Source: Edaphochlamys debaryana
Taxonomy: Eukaryota; Chlorophyta; Chlorophyceae; Chlamydomonadales
Reading direction: 5' to 3'
DNA: 64,000 bases
NCBI GenBank assembly: GCA_016858145.1
Contig: JAEHOE010000035.1
Coordinates: forward strand, 186,001 to 250,000
Positions 1 to 12,267 of this stretch are shown here, piece by piece. The notes beneath the pieces were generated by a model. The model worked only from the letters and a program-made list of their open reading frames with translations. It did no database searches and was not told where the DNA came from. Every line of letters starts with the position of its first letter. Position 1 is the first letter of the stretch. Both the position numbers and the translations under genes were made by a program.

Positions 1-403
1 CGCTGCCGAGTACCGCGCGCGTTGAGGGGTAGAAGACATCAACGAAGCTAAGCGTGTGTTGAGGGGGTGGAGCGGGAGGACACGGGCCGGGCAAGGGCTG
101 GGCGGGACACCGGTGGGCACGGGCCCGCGGGCCAGGTCAGTTATGCGCGTCGCTCCTGCTCCGGAGAGTCGTGATGTGCAGCGCCGATCCCTCACACAAA
201 GCAGGGACGCGGGCGGCTGGCTGCCACGGGTGGACCCTTGATGCAGCCACGGACCACGCCCGACGTGTTTTGTGCAGCTCGCTCCCCTCTCCCAGCATAC
301 CCTCAGCAGGAGCGATCTGACGTGCATTGTCATACTTACATTGCCGCTAGACACGGGCGAGGCGGAATAGGCTCCGATTGGCTGCGCTCGACTGTAGGCG
401 ACG

Positions 404-2389
404 ATGGCGCGTGTCTACATCGGGAACCTGCCCGGCGGGATTCGCGAGGAGGAGCTGGAGGCAGAGTTCGTGCGCTTCGGGCGGCTGCGCAATGTCTGGG
501 TCGCCCGCAAACCGCCTGGTGGGTCGGGGCGAGCTGAGTACCGTGGCAAGGAAGCTATCCAGGCATCAGAGGGTCCTGCTACGGCCGCTTGGCTCGGGTC
601 CGGCGTTTGGGGCCTCGATTGACCCTCTGCGACCTTCCTTTCCGCCCCCCTTGTACGCAGGCTTTGGTAAGACCCTTCGTGGCGCTTGGGCTGGCGTCTC
701 GTGTTCCAGGATGGGACGTTCCAGAACTGCCCGTTGTGGGGGACCCGTCGATTATACGCAGCGCGCGATCCTTGCCGAAGTTTCTTTCTCAACACCCCCC
801 GCGTTCCCTCACCCCAATCCTCCCTGCTGTTGGTGCGTCTTCGCCCCGTCATTGTGCCACCCCGCCGTTCGTCCCACCTCGCCCACCCTGTGCCATCCTC
901 GACCTCACCCCCCTCACCGTCCTCGCCATGCCACGCCGGCCTCCTCCTCTCACCACCCTGCTTCCCACCACGCCACTCGTCACTCATCGCATCTCCGTCG
1001 CACCCAGCGCCTCGGCCACTCGCCTCACCCCGCCCCGCCTTCCCGGCCACGGCCACCTCGCTCGCCACACCAACCTGATGGATGGCGCAGGTGGCGGGTG
1101 CGAAGTGAACTCACGGGGCTCGCGCTCTAGCCCGGCTAGGTGTCGCGACTCTGATTACTCCAGGCGCTGGTGGAGGCTCGGAGCGGAGGCGGCACTTCTC
1201 GTGGCGGCGACGGGCTTAGACCTCATGCTTCCCCTTCTGGAGCCAGATGCCAACTACGGCCCCGCCGCTTCTCTTTCCCACAGCTTTCATTGAGATGGAC
1301 GATCTCCGCGACGCCGAGGACGCTGTGAAGGCGCTGGACGGCAAGAGCGGCTGGGTAGGTGTGGCTGCCGGGCTCGGCTGGGAGGGTCTGGTGCGTGGCC
1401 CCTCTGCTAACCAATCCGCTAGAGCCTTGCTCGCTGACCCTGCTTTGGTCCTTTCAAGTATATTGCCTGATTGCGTATTACGCTCCCCCATGCAGCGTGT
1501 CGAGATCTCACGCAACCGCGGCCCGCCTCCCCGCGCGGGTGGCGGCGGCCGCGGCGGCGGCTTCGGCGGCCCCCCTGATCGCTTCGACGACCGTCGGGGC
1601 AGGTGAGGCGGCGGCGCGTAAGGGTGCTGTGGGCTGGGTATTCAAGAGCTGGGGTTATGACACCTTCTTGTTGAGCGGCAACAGGGCTTGAGGACCAGAG
1701 AGGATGATGCAAGGGGGGGCGAGCGTGGGGTGCAGTTGTGCAGGCCCCCAGCCTTCGTAGGTTACGGACTGACGCCATCGGTACCTTTATTGTGCATCGC
1801 AGCCCCCCGCCGCGCCGCCGCTCGCCCAGCCCCTACCGCCGCGGGAGCCCGCCGCGCCGCCGCAGCCCCAGCCCGCCCCCACGCCGGCGGAGCCCCAGCC
1901 CTCTGCGCCGCCGCAGCCCCAGCCCCATCCGCCGCCGCAGCCCCAGCCCGCTGCGCCGGTAAGCCTAAATTTCTGGTGCCTTGATGCGAGGCTAATTGTC
2001 TTTTGGTGGCTGTCTGCCGTGTGGGTGCCTGCGAAGACCATTCCGTGGAGCAGACGGGATGTCTCATCCCTGAGACATACGCTGCATAGGTCTGTTACGC
2101 ACTTGCGAAACTGGTTGTCGAACAGGGCTGTGCATGACCTTTGCCCTTCCCCATCGTTCCTCGCAGCTCGCCGCCTCCCCGCCGGGACGCCAGCCCGCGC
2201 CGGGCCCTGAGCCCGCGCCGGGACATCAGCCCCCGTCGGGACATCAGCCCACGCCGCGACAGCCCGCCCCCCCGCCGGCGCAGCCCCAGCCCCATCCGGG
2301 AGCGCTCCGCCTCGCTGCCGCCCCGCCAGGCCTCGCCGCCCCCGCGCGAGCGCTCGAGGAGCCGCAGCCGCTCCCCCATCAGGGACTGA
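404..2389 (+). CDS. SR splicing factor, RSZ/SRSF7-like (RRM + RS domain)
   Basis: Nuclear pre-mRNA splicing factor. Six exons join in phase: 404-518, 661-666, 1284-1354, 1496-1602, 1803-1958 and 2167-2389, giving 225 aa. Residues 1-75 form one RRM: RNP2 is VYIGNL near the start, RNP1 is GFAFIEM around residues 39-45, and the segment DGKSGWRVEIS is typical of plant RSZ proteins. A Gly-rich linker follows, then an RS domain of repeated RRSPSP and SPRRD units ending RSRSRSPIRD. The second exon is only 6 nt (gctttg), flanked by cgcag and gtaaga, and supplies the Gly-Phe of RNP1. The CCHC zinc knuckle that normally follows the RRM in RSZ proteins is not visible. A TGTAA signal lies at 2974. Family assignment is firm; the exact SR subfamily is inferred. 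Confidence 0.9.
661..666 (+). other. 6-nt microexon of the SR gene
   Basis: The sequence reads ttgtacgcag, gctttg, gtaagacc: an acceptor and a donor enclosing six bases. Exon 1 ends in phase 1 (last base g at 518) and exon 3 starts with two bases completing a codon, so inclusion gives P-P-G-F-A-F-I-E, matching the SR-family RNP1 consensus. Skipping keeps frame but gives P-P-A-F-I-E. Confidence 0.75.
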
Positions 2390-2973
2390 GCGGCCAGCTG
2401 GGGAGGGCTACTGCTCATCTGGGATTGCTCTGGCAGCTGGGGAGGGCTGCCGCTCTTAGCTACAGCGCAGGGCGGCTTTGTGTGTGAAGACGGATTGGGA
2501 GATTGGTCAGGGCAGGGGAGGGGGTGGGAGTGGGGGTGCTGAGTTGCAGAGAGCCACGGGGGCAGGGGCCGGTTACCATGGGCGTGCCGCGTGCCCACAT
2601 CCAAGGTGGCTTGCAGTGGCCGGACAAGGGTATCGGGTGCTGACACGTGAACAGAGGGCTGCTGACACGTGACATGTTGACGGCGGGAACCTGGGGCTCG
2701 ACCGGAACGAAGGAGCGTGTGGAGCGGGGAGACGTGGCACGACAGTGCGGTGACTGAGCTTGAGATGAGTGGCGTGGATGAACTGCTGATGGGCGGTGTG
2801 AGTACGTGTTTGTGGGCTTGCAGGAGATGTGCGCTTTGTGTGGCGCTTGAGAGAGATGTGTGCAAGAACTGTGGGGAAGGTGGGGTTACGCAGCACTGTC
2901 GACTCGCGCTCCGGGATTGATGCGTAGGGCGCATGGGCTGACGGTCGTGAGGGACCGGGCACGCTTCAACGCT

Positions 2974-2978
2974 TGTAA
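2974..2978 (+). promoter_or_regulatory. poly(A) signal TGTAA of the SR gene
   Basis: TGTAA is the usual Chlamydomonas polyadenylation signal; this copy is 585 nt past the SR stop codon. Confidence 0.5.
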
Positions 2979-3401
2979 CGGATTCTGAAGCCAAAACGGA
3001 TTTCAGATGCGCCGGCTTCCTGGCCCCGCCCGCCTCTTCAAGCGGCCTCCCCAGTCAGCAGCAGTTCGCCTTTAACCGGTCATCTCTCAGCCCTGCCCGC
3101 CAGCCCCTCTGGTCCCAGCACCAATACAGCCCAATCCCCATCCTGAGGTCAGCCGCCGCCCGGGTTCCATGCCCACCAGCCCCAGTCGGCCAGCCCCATC
3201 GTTCAAGCAGCCTCCCCAGTCAACGGGACTAGCCCTCAGCAGTTGCGGCTGCAACCGTGCCGGCCGTACGTGCTCGGTCATTCTCTCTCTCTTGTGCAAC
3301 TTGGCACGCTCCACAGGCCTCAGGCCCCGGTCTAAGCCACCAAGAACAGCTAGCGCTGCTTTGCGCCTCTTCATGCACCCGCCATACGGCCTCGCCCTCC
3401 T

Positions 3402-4634
3402 CTACTCCCCTCCGCGCTTCCGCTTGGCCCCAGGCGGCGGCGGGGGGCCCTTGGGCGCCTGCGTCCCTTGCAGCGGCGGGGCCTGGGCCGCGGCTTCGGC
3501 GGCCTCCGCCTCGGCCCACGCCAGCATCTCCTCTGCCAGAAGGTCACCCCCCTGCAGCCGCTTCGCCGCCGCGTGCTGGGCCTTGGCCCAGTTGACCGGG
3601 CAGCCCTCCGCCACCATCCAGCGAAGTGTCACGATGTCAAGGCCCGCTTGCACCGCAGTCGAGAGCGTGTGCGGCGCCGTGTCCCAAGGCACCCCCAGCC
3701 GCCGCAGCGCCCGCAGAGCGCGGAGCGACGCGCGGGAGTCTTCGTTGTAGATCGCCCTGAAGTAAGGCGCACCGTTGGCCTGCGGGTCGGGGGAGGGAAG
3801 GGGCGCACGGGCAGGAAGATCTCTGGGCGTGGGGCTTAAGGCGAGCGGGACGGCGGCGGTGGGCAGGTGGGTCAAACGGGGGGAGTTTAGTGTGTGGCTA
3901 CATACGAGGGGCTTGGGAGGAGGGCGTGCGTGACGCCAAGCAATCCAGGCCCGGTGAGGTCGCACCCCTGAACCCGACTACCCGAGCCCAGATTCCCCGC
4001 CCATACTGCCACGCACCGGTACTGGGCACCCCATCTGGACGAGCCACTCCAGCGCCTCCTCGGGCTGGTCTGACGCGGCCGCGCTGGTGAATGTGTCTTG
4101 CATCAAGACCATCCCATGATGCTTAACCATCAGAGACATGACCGCTGCGCTTCCACTTGCGTCGTCGTACCACCACGTGTTGAACTCCTGCGTCCCGCAG
4201 TCCGCCGCTGGGTCCAGGACTTTCGGCCCGTACGTCTCGGCCATCCAGAGCACGGCGGGCAGCGCCTTGGCGCCAGCCTGGATGCAGCTGGCCATCACCT
4301 GCTCCGGCTCGATTTGACCAGATTTGACCAGGATCTGGATCACGTCCGGCGAGGCCACGGATCCCAGCTCCCTGTAGTCCCAGCGGTCGAAGCCCTCTGC
4401 TCCGCCGGCGAGCATCCACTGCAGGACGTCCGGGTTGGAAGCCATGAGCACGTGGTCGATGGAGGGTTGGTCGCGGGGGCAGCCGCGGGCTTTGAGCCAC
4501 TCGAGGCGCTGCAGGGCCGTCTCGGTTGGCAGGGCGATGGCGTCGTTGGCCGAGGTGTGGTAGAAGGGCAGGCCCTGGGCGAGCAGGAACTCGGCCTTGG
4601 CCTCCCAGTCGGGCGTGGGGTCCCCCACCGGCAT
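3402..4634 (-). CDS. divergent ankyrin-repeat protein
   Basis: Two exons, 4634-4017 and 3779-3402, joined in phase 0 (donor gtgcgt, acceptor cccgcag), give 331 aa. The protein is built from degenerate helix-turn-helix units of ankyrin type: ALQRLEWLKARGCPRD near residue 40, ALEWLVQMGCPVP near 200 and VTLRWMVAEGCPVN near 280, each ending in the Gly-Cys-Pro turn seen in large algal ankyrin families. A Pro stretch and a basic AKRKRGGE tail that could act as a nuclear signal close the protein. Ankyrin units mediate protein binding; no catalytic domain is visible and the partner is unknown. The start is the first in-frame Met; an upstream exon cannot be excluded because the protein appears to begin inside a repeat. 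Confidence 0.7.
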
Positions 4635-4639
4635 GTGAG

Positions 4640-6093
4640 CCCGTCCACTTGTCCATGAGGGAGGCGGCCGGCTTGGGTTACCCCCGAGTTACCCACCGCT
4701 TTCCCCCGCCAGGTTGGCCTCGTGCGCCCGCCTGTCCTGTCGAAATGATCCTCAATCAGTTACCTTACACGCACACAGAGGCAAGCAACAGACCCAGCAA
4801 GTCGCACCGCCAGAAGGCATGCGCGCAGTCAGGGGCCTTGGCCTCACTTATCACCACCTCCCCGGCACACCTCAGCCTCCTCCTAACGCGGTCCGCAGCT
4901 ATGTCTACCGTACCATGCATTTCTCTAGACCGGCCTTACGTCAAATCAATGCGCCGGCCCGCAGGTGGCTACAACCCTCGCCCCCCCCCACAGCAACGCT
5001 ACCACTCGGTCCCCCTCAGCATTCTTGACGCACTAGCTACGCCAATGAGTCCGGTAAGTGGGACCATGAAACCGTGCAGAGCGGATACTGGGCAACTCCG
5101 GCCACCTGAGCTTGGAGCAAAGCAAGCTAGGACCCCAGCAGGCGAAAGGCAACGGGGGGCCGGCCCTGCGCCGACGCGCCCCTATGTTGTCTGCAACTCT
5201 CAGCCCAGATCGAACCCCCTCGAACACCAGGGCATCAAACCTATGCGGCCGCAACCTAGCATGTCAAAGAATCAATCAGCCCAAAGCCAAACGCCTACAC
5301 GCCGCTTATGTACGGGGGAGGTCGGAAACGTCATGATCCCGGCCCCTGCCTAGCTTGGCAGTACAGGGGCGCGGGCAGTCAAGTAGTTCAGCGTCAACCG
5401 CAATGGCAGTTTGTAAATCGCCACGCCACGTCATGGCTGCCGTAAAGTCCTGCAGGTTCCAACCACCAAGCCCCCAGCTGCCTGTACGAGACTGCTCCCG
5501 TACAGTACCCTAAGCCACACACCCAGTGTGGAGGATAAACCCCCCAGTTCAGATCCATAAGCCCGCAGCGCAAGCCTGTCGGTGCACTCCCTGCCACACC
5601 TGCCGCCAAATTCACGCCCGCATCTCTTCCGCACGCCCTGTCACGAATTACGACAGTCTGTTGCACGAATACAGAATCAGGAGGATAAGGAAAAGTGGCC
5701 TTCGCCATAAGACGTACGGAAGAGAAAGAGAGAGAGAGGGACTCCATCACAAGATCTGGAGCGGCTGCACTGACACATCCATTCGGGAGAGCCGAGGGCG
5801 CTCCGTTTCAGCGTGTTCATCCACCAAAACAATAACCTATTCCTCCTCAGCGCTGTCCAGCAAACATACCAGAGCAGTCCGGCCGAGGCAGGCTGCGGCG
5901 GGCCCGGCCCGGGCCCGGCCCCGCCTGCGGCCAGCTCGGACCTTATCAGTTGTCAGCGTCTTCCGCCCGTTGCCGGTGTCCACGGCCGTGTCAGTCCAAG
6001 GCAGCCCACGCAGCGCAGATCCGCTCAGCCCCCGCTTGGCTGCAGCAGAGTGCTGTTGCGGGGTCACCGTCATGTGCGCTCATGTAGGGCCCT
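4640..6093. other. intergenic region and probable 3' UTR of pherophorin A
   Basis: I see no convincing exon. On the minus strand this follows the pherophorin A stop. The nearest TGTAA on that strand is at 4772-4768, about 1.3 kb away, so the transcript end is uncertain. A short GA-rich run lies near 5722-5740. The promoter of the ankyrin gene should lie at the low end. Confidence 0.4.
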
Positions 6094-9000
6094 TCAGCTG
6101 GGCACGGTGGCGGCGTAGGTGGGGCCTGCGGAGGGGGCGGGAGAATGGGGCGGGGTTGGTCAGACGCTGGGAGCGAGGCTCATACGCGGCGGCTGAACAC
6201 TACCGGTGATGTGACCACGGTGATCCGCAAGGATGCCGTACATCAGTGGCACACAGGATCCGGGATTCGCACAACTACTACGCGTGATCCCGCCCGCCCG
6301 AGATGGGCAGCAGCCCGCCACTCACAGCATGATCGGGAGTCGTCGTACAGGCTCAGCCTGGGGTGATTGAATATGGTACGGCAGGAAGACGCAAGTCAGG
6401 AGGTCACACACATGGCACAGGGTGGCGGGCTCCGGCCCTGCCGACACACGAGCCCAACCGCGCCTCCCTCCTCCCCCCACACCTCCCTACGCTTCCCAGG
6501 CTCGCATGGGCAGCCAGCCCTTCACACAGCCGCACCCCCACCCCCACGCACCAGCACGTGTCCACCGCGTCTCCCATGCAGAAGTCGCTGAGGGCGGTGC
6601 CCGCCTCCAGCTCCAGGCAGATGCGGGCGCCGTCGGCCTGCTGCCGCGTCCACGAGATGGGGAACACCTGGGGGGAGGGATGGTAGGGGGAAGGGGGAGG
6701 TGGGGGCGGTCGGAGGAAGGGGTTGGAGGAAGGGGTTGGAGGGGCCGGTCAAAGGAAGGGCGCGGAGGGGGTGGGGTGGTGGGAGTAAGGGAAGGAGCAG
6801 GGGATGACGCCGGTTGTAGGGGGGTAGGGGCGGACTGGCGAAGTCAGGGAGCCCGCCCCTTCGGCCAGCCCGCCGCTGCATACTGCCCTGCAAAGCCCAA
6901 GCCTGTCACATCATCAAACGCGCTGTGCCCTTCCTGCCCTTCCCTCCTCTGAGCCCAGCGGCGCACCCGCAGCGTATTTTGCCCCGGCGAGCCCCACACG
7001 GGCGCCACTTGGCGGATGGCGCTCGACCCCGCCGGCAGGACGCCCAGCGCCGCGAGGGAATCGCGCAAGGAGTCGTTGGCCCACACCTCCACGCTGGCGA
7101 GGGAGGAGGAGTTGGCGCAGGGGCCCTGCGTGGAGGGGAAGGGGGAGGGAAGGGAGGGGGGAAGGGAGGGGGGCCAGGTGAATATGGAAGGCAGGAGGAA
7201 GGGGGAGGTGGAAGTAGGGGACCTCTGACACTCCAGGCCCGCCGCCCGCCCGCAGCGACCAACCTGGGTGGTCCACCGGCTAAAGTCATCCCAAGCAGGC
7301 CACCCATGCTCTACCCTCCTTATCCGCTGCCCTTCACACCCCCTCCCCCCCCACCCAGGTAGTGACTGATGCTTTCCCTCCCAAGCTCCCAAACCCCAGG
7401 CGATGGCCCCCCACTTTCGCCTGCCCCCCAGTCCCGCCCCCACCCGGCGGTCCGCCCTACAAGCTATCCGCTCGACCGCTTACGCCTATACTTCCCCCCC
7501 CAGGACACCCACGCCATCCGCCCTTTCCCACGTGGCTTCCCCCCATCCAACCCCGGTCCCCCCCCACCTGGTCGTCCACCGGCTCCAGCACGCGCAGGGC
7601 GAAGCAGTAGAGCGCGGTGGCGCCCGAGCCCCCCGGCACGGCCTCCAGAAAGGGCGAGGCGGCGAAGGGCGAGGCGAACTTGGTGCTCTCGCAGCTGGGG
7701 GGGAGGGGGGGAGGCGGAGGGTTGTTGGCAGAGGGGCGTGTGGAGGGGTGCGTGAAGGGGTGCGTGAAAGTGTGTGTGTGTGGGGGGGGGCGTCTGGGGG
7801 TCAGCAAGAAGAGGCCACGCGCACAGGCGATGGGCCCGAAAGCACTTCGGCGCAGCCATCATCTGAAAACACAACATCTTCTGTCCAACGTACGCGCGGG
7901 CACCGGGCGTGGCCGCTTGAAGCTGGTATAACGACCACTCTATCTCGACGCCCCGGTGCCAGGCGGGAAGGGGCCCCTCCATCTCTCCGCCCCACTCACG
8001 TGTCACTGGTGGGGAAATTTGTGGGCTCCTCGTCCGAGCACTGGTTCTGGGACTGCCCCTCCAGGCAGGAGGGGTCCTCCAGCTCCTGGCCCGCGGCCGT
8101 GACGGTGACCAGGTAGCCGCTGTGGGGGTGTGGGCGTCGGGTGGGGGCGGGGGAGGGCGGGAAGGGGGTTGGCTTGGCGGGCACGTGTGTTGGATGGAGG
8201 GCAATCTGTCGTTGCGAGCGCTATCGGTATCTTGGGTTGAAGTAAAGCACTCGGGGGCAGGTCTGGGTCGCCCGCGAATGCACGGAGTCGGCAGGAGGGA
8301 GGAGTCCGTGTCGTGTCGCTCGCACCTGAGGTAGGCGGGGCACTGATTCTGCCCCCCCAGCGCCTCGCCCCACACGGCCAGCTGCTGGTCTATGAAGGGC
8401 TGAAGCGCCTCAGCGGCCGCACCGGAGGCAAAGGTGCCGCAAACCTGGTTGCAAGAGGAGGGGGAGCGGAGGGGAAAACTCAGGCGAAACACGGAAGGAA
8501 TCGACGGGAGTTGGGCTGTGGGCAGCTCGGGTGGGCCGCCCTTGACATTAGCAAGCAGGGTTCTGGCTTCTTACAGTTCTGAGCCGTACGCGAGTGGGCG
8601 GTGCGTGCAAGCCGAATGTAAAATATAAAAGGGGTGCGGCTTAACCAACTCCTAGCAAGCCAGCGCGGCAGCAACTTGGGGGCAGCAGAGGGCGCTGAGC
8701 CTGGGGCGCCTGGGGACTGGCTGGGGTTACTCGGCCCTCCCCAACGAAGCGCGTCCGCGGGCTCCCTCAATGACTATCAATCTCACCTTGATCAGCGTAT
8801 CGGAGCACTCGGACAGCTCAAACGGCGTCGTAATCTCAACTGGCGGTACGACGCCCGCAGCCGCGGCGCTGATGTCGTCCGACACGATCTGGGGCAGATC
8901 CGTGCACGCCAGGTCATCGAATCTGTACGGAAACGGATCCGGCGCAGGCGGCGTGATCTGGAAGTGGATGCAGAGATCGCAGGGGCCGTCGGTGGGGGGC

Positions 9001-11824
9001 GGCGGGCTGGCGAGCGAAGGGCGGTCGGGGCGGCCGGGCCGGCTGGGCACGGCCGGGGCTAGCGGCGGCGGTGGCGCCGAGGGCACTCCGTGGGGCAGCG
9101 GCGAGGGGGGCGCCGAGGGATCCCCAGGGGCCAGCGGAACGCCGGGGAGGCCGGGGCTTGAGGGCGATTGCGGGAAGCTGGGACTCCCGGGAATGCCGGG
9201 GCTCGAGGGTGAGGGCGGGAAGCTGGGGCTTGAGGGCACGGCTGGGGAGCCGGGCACGTCCGGGGCTTCAGGAGTCGTGGGGGTAGGGGGGTAGGAGGAC
9301 GGGGGTGGCGGGTAGGAGGAAGGGGAAGGCGTGCCCGGCTGCAGCGGGTAGGCGGGCTGGGGAGGGGCCGATGTGGGCGGGGACGGGGGCGAGGAGAGGG
9401 GGACTCCGGGGTAGGCGGGGGACGGGGGCGAGGGGAGGGGGATGCCGGGGTAGGCGGGGGGCGGCGAGCCGGGCGCGGCGGGGGCGGGCGGGTAGGCGGG
9501 CGTGGCGGGGGCGGGCGGGTAGGCGGGCGTGGCGGGGGCGGGCGGGTAGGCGGGCGTGGCGGGGGCGGGCGGGTAGGCGGGTGGGGAAGGCGTGTACACG
9601 GGGGGCGGCGGGATGGTGTAGACCGGAGGCTGGGCGGGCGGGGTCGCGGGGGCGGGGGGTGCGGGGGAGACGGGGTGGCCGGGGTAGCTGGGCGAGGGCG
9701 GGGCATCGGGGGTGCCCACGGGGGAAGGTGGGGCGTCGGGAGAAGACGGCGTGCCGGCGGGGGGCGGCGAGTCAGGGACAGGGTCGCTCGGGGGAGGCGG
9801 GGAGGCGCCCACGGGAACCTCGGGGGAGGGCGGCGGGCTGGTGGCGGGGGCGGTGGGGGGAGGAGCAGGGCTGGCGACGGGCAGTCCGGGCGGGGGCGGG
9901 ATTGCGGTGGGCGCAGGCGCAGTGCCAACGTCCGAGATGCGGCAGCAGTCCCTGGGAGGGGGGAGGGGGGATGAGAGGGGGGAAGAATGGGGCGTTGCGG
10001 TAGGGGGCCATGATCGCTAACGAGGACATGGGTCCATCGCTGGTCCGCCCGGCCCTGACTCAGATGCCGCTGGCCTTGCCCTGGTTATGCTTTGTGAGAC
10101 ACGTCTATCCGATGACGATTCCTGCGCCGTTCCCTCCTCCTCTCCCATAGCAACTGCCCTGTGCATGCCGCCGGAGCGGCACCGCAGGCTTTCACTACTA
10201 CCCTCGTGCAGGCACCCGACCAAAGCACATCCCACGCAACCCCCGCCTTCCCACGCCAGCCCCGGTTCAAGACAAAGCCCACCAGCACAGCCCTGGACAA
10301 ATACAACCCCTGCAACTCAACCAAGGCCCCTTCCCGGCACCACCTCCTCCCATCCACCCTTTCCGGCCCTTCCCCACCGCCTCACCCCCCACCCCACATC
10401 ACCCACCGCCGGCCCCTCCCCACCTGGTCGAGTCCCACAGCGCCGTCTCGCACTCCCCCAGCTGCCCCCCCTCGGGCGGCACGCACAGCGCCGCCAGGCT
10501 GGTGCAGCCCTGGCCCCGGTGGTTGCGGCGCAGGCGCAGGCAGATGACCGCGCCGTCGTCGCTCTGGTTCATGTTCAACTGAACGGAAAGGCGAAGGTTG
10601 CGAGGGGAAGAAGGGTATCATGCAGGGATCAGGTTGATGTGGGTCGCGTGAGCCCTGCGTGATTAGCCAGCCCCTGCCAAAGGAACCACCCCATCCATTC
10701 CACACAGACTGCAATCGGTTGCCGCAAGGAGCTGAGCTTCTAGGCTCCGTGTCTTGATGCAAGCAAGCGGGCGCGAGCGCAGGAAATCTGTCACATGCAG
10801 GCACGAGGCCACAGCACGAAGCGTCGGTCGCACTGCGCACCTGCGTGATGCGAAGCACGGTGCTGCCGACGGGCCCCTCGGGCGCGCGCAGGAAGGTGGG
10901 GCCCGTGACGGTTGGCACACCGTTGACCGTTGCCTCCAGCGTGGCGCCGACAGCGCACGTGGGGTTCACGTTGAACTGGGTCGGGGAGGTGAGGGGAGGG
11001 GGAGTCGGGGTCAGGGCGGGACACGCGTAAGGGTGGCACGACGGGCTAAAGCGGGCACTCAGGGGCAGCGAGAATGTGGCTCCGGATTGTGGGATGCCGG
11101 CACAAGCTACTTCGGGCCCCACGCGCACTTACATCGATCTTGTACAGGTTGGAACGCTGGCAGCCTGCGGGGAGGGGGCAGGGGGGCAGAGGTGCGGGCC
11201 GGTCAGGAAGGGGAGGCAAGAGCAGGAGCAGCGACCCGTGCCCCTGCGGTGGTGGACTTACAGTAGCTGGAGCAGTTGGCCGGCTTGGCGACCCTCAGCG
11301 TGAAGCAGTAGGTCGACGACCCAACTAGCGCGGCGACCGGCTCGAGACTAAACGGAGTGCGTGGCTGGCAGTTGTAGAAGGGGAAGTCGCCGTAGCGCCC
11401 GGACTGGCCCACCGCCGAGACATCGGCTTCAGCCTCGTCCCAAGCTGTAGCGCCGCTGCAAGGGGACAGCAGGGAGCGCGGGACGCAAGCTGTCGTTGGC
11501 TTGCAGTGATGGTTGCGATGCGAGCCCGGCCCAGCCGAGACAACTGGGCTAGATCATGCTGCCATGACTTTAGGTTGCTCGCAGAGCCCCCGCGCGTTCC
11601 CGCGCGTGCGGGGAGCCGCTGCCGAGGGCAGCTGTCATGGCGCCATCGGCGCAAAAATCCGGACAGAATTCTCTCAGCGCTACTCCGCTGTGTTCAGGCT
11701 TAGGCAAGCATTCCATACGGGGCCGTGTGGGCTGCGGAGGCCTTGTTTCAGCTACACGACCTTACCTGCTCTGTAGGCAGAGCAGCGCGAGGCTTGAGAG
11801 AACGCAGGCTAAGATCGCTCTCAT
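6094..11824 (-). CDS. pherophorin A (secreted extracellular-matrix hydroxyproline-rich glycoprotein)
   Basis: Extracellular-matrix protein made of two globular pherophorin domains joined by a Pro-rich rod. Thirteen exons keep phase: 11824-11766, 11455-11262, 11164-11133, 10975-10841, 10578-10424, 9951-8787, 8444-8326, 8119-8000, 7694-7568, 7125-6967, 6667-6552, 6357-6326 and 6125-6094, for 814 aa. Exon 1 encodes a signal peptide (MRAILACVLSSLALLCLQ). The N-terminal domain contains FPFYNCQ, CSSYCCQRSNLYKID and GAVICLRL; the C-terminal domain starts near residue 515 (PCDLCIHF), includes LSECSDTLIK and VCGTFASG, and ends in CCPTYAATVPS. The rod (about 205-510) mixes PPSPP with a tandem AYPPAPATP unit. 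Proline-rich rods in this family are normally hydroxylated and glycosylated. The C-terminal ending was found through two 32-nt exons. Same strand and exon plan as pherophorin B at 32135-38488. Confidence 0.93.
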
Positions 11825-12039
11825 TGTTAGTCGGTGCTTGCTTAGCTATGCTCGCGCACACGACTGTCGCGGGTAGGGGCTGGGGGCTCTTCGGTTCAAT
11901 TTGGCGCGCTTTCATCGGTACCGTACCGCCCGACTCCGCGCCTTCCAGCCGGTTCACGGTACAGCTGTTTCACGTCCAGCGCATCGGCAGCTACTAAGGC
12001 CCAGGTACGTGAAGTGCGTGCAGGCCTCTAGCGTCTAGG

Positions 12040-12044
12040 TTACA
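12040..12044 (-). promoter_or_regulatory. poly(A) signal TGTAA for the two-helix membrane protein gene
   Basis: TGTAA on the minus strand, 224 nt past the stop at 12268 and about 216 bp before the pherophorin A start codon, so the two genes are tightly packed tail to head. Confidence 0.5.
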
Positions 12045-12267
12045 CAAGACTTACGACAGGTACACGACTGTTGCAGGTTGCAGAGTTGTGCACGCGCAAC
12101 CCAGTGATTCCCAAGCTCGAGGGACTCATCTGCGTATGTGGGTCTCTGCGCGGTAGGTAGGTAGCGCGCTCGATAACGCGCGAAGACTCGATTCGCGCCT
12201 TTCTCCTCCGACTACGTCCGACTTGTTCACCCGCCGCAACCCAACCGTGCCCGGCTGCCCGAGGTCA

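Noticed and set aside
6404..6551. Read-through of pherophorin A exon 11 to the stop at 6404
   Set aside because: Splicing at 6552 to two 32-nt exons gives the conserved LSLYDDSRSCCP terminus, matching pherophorin B.
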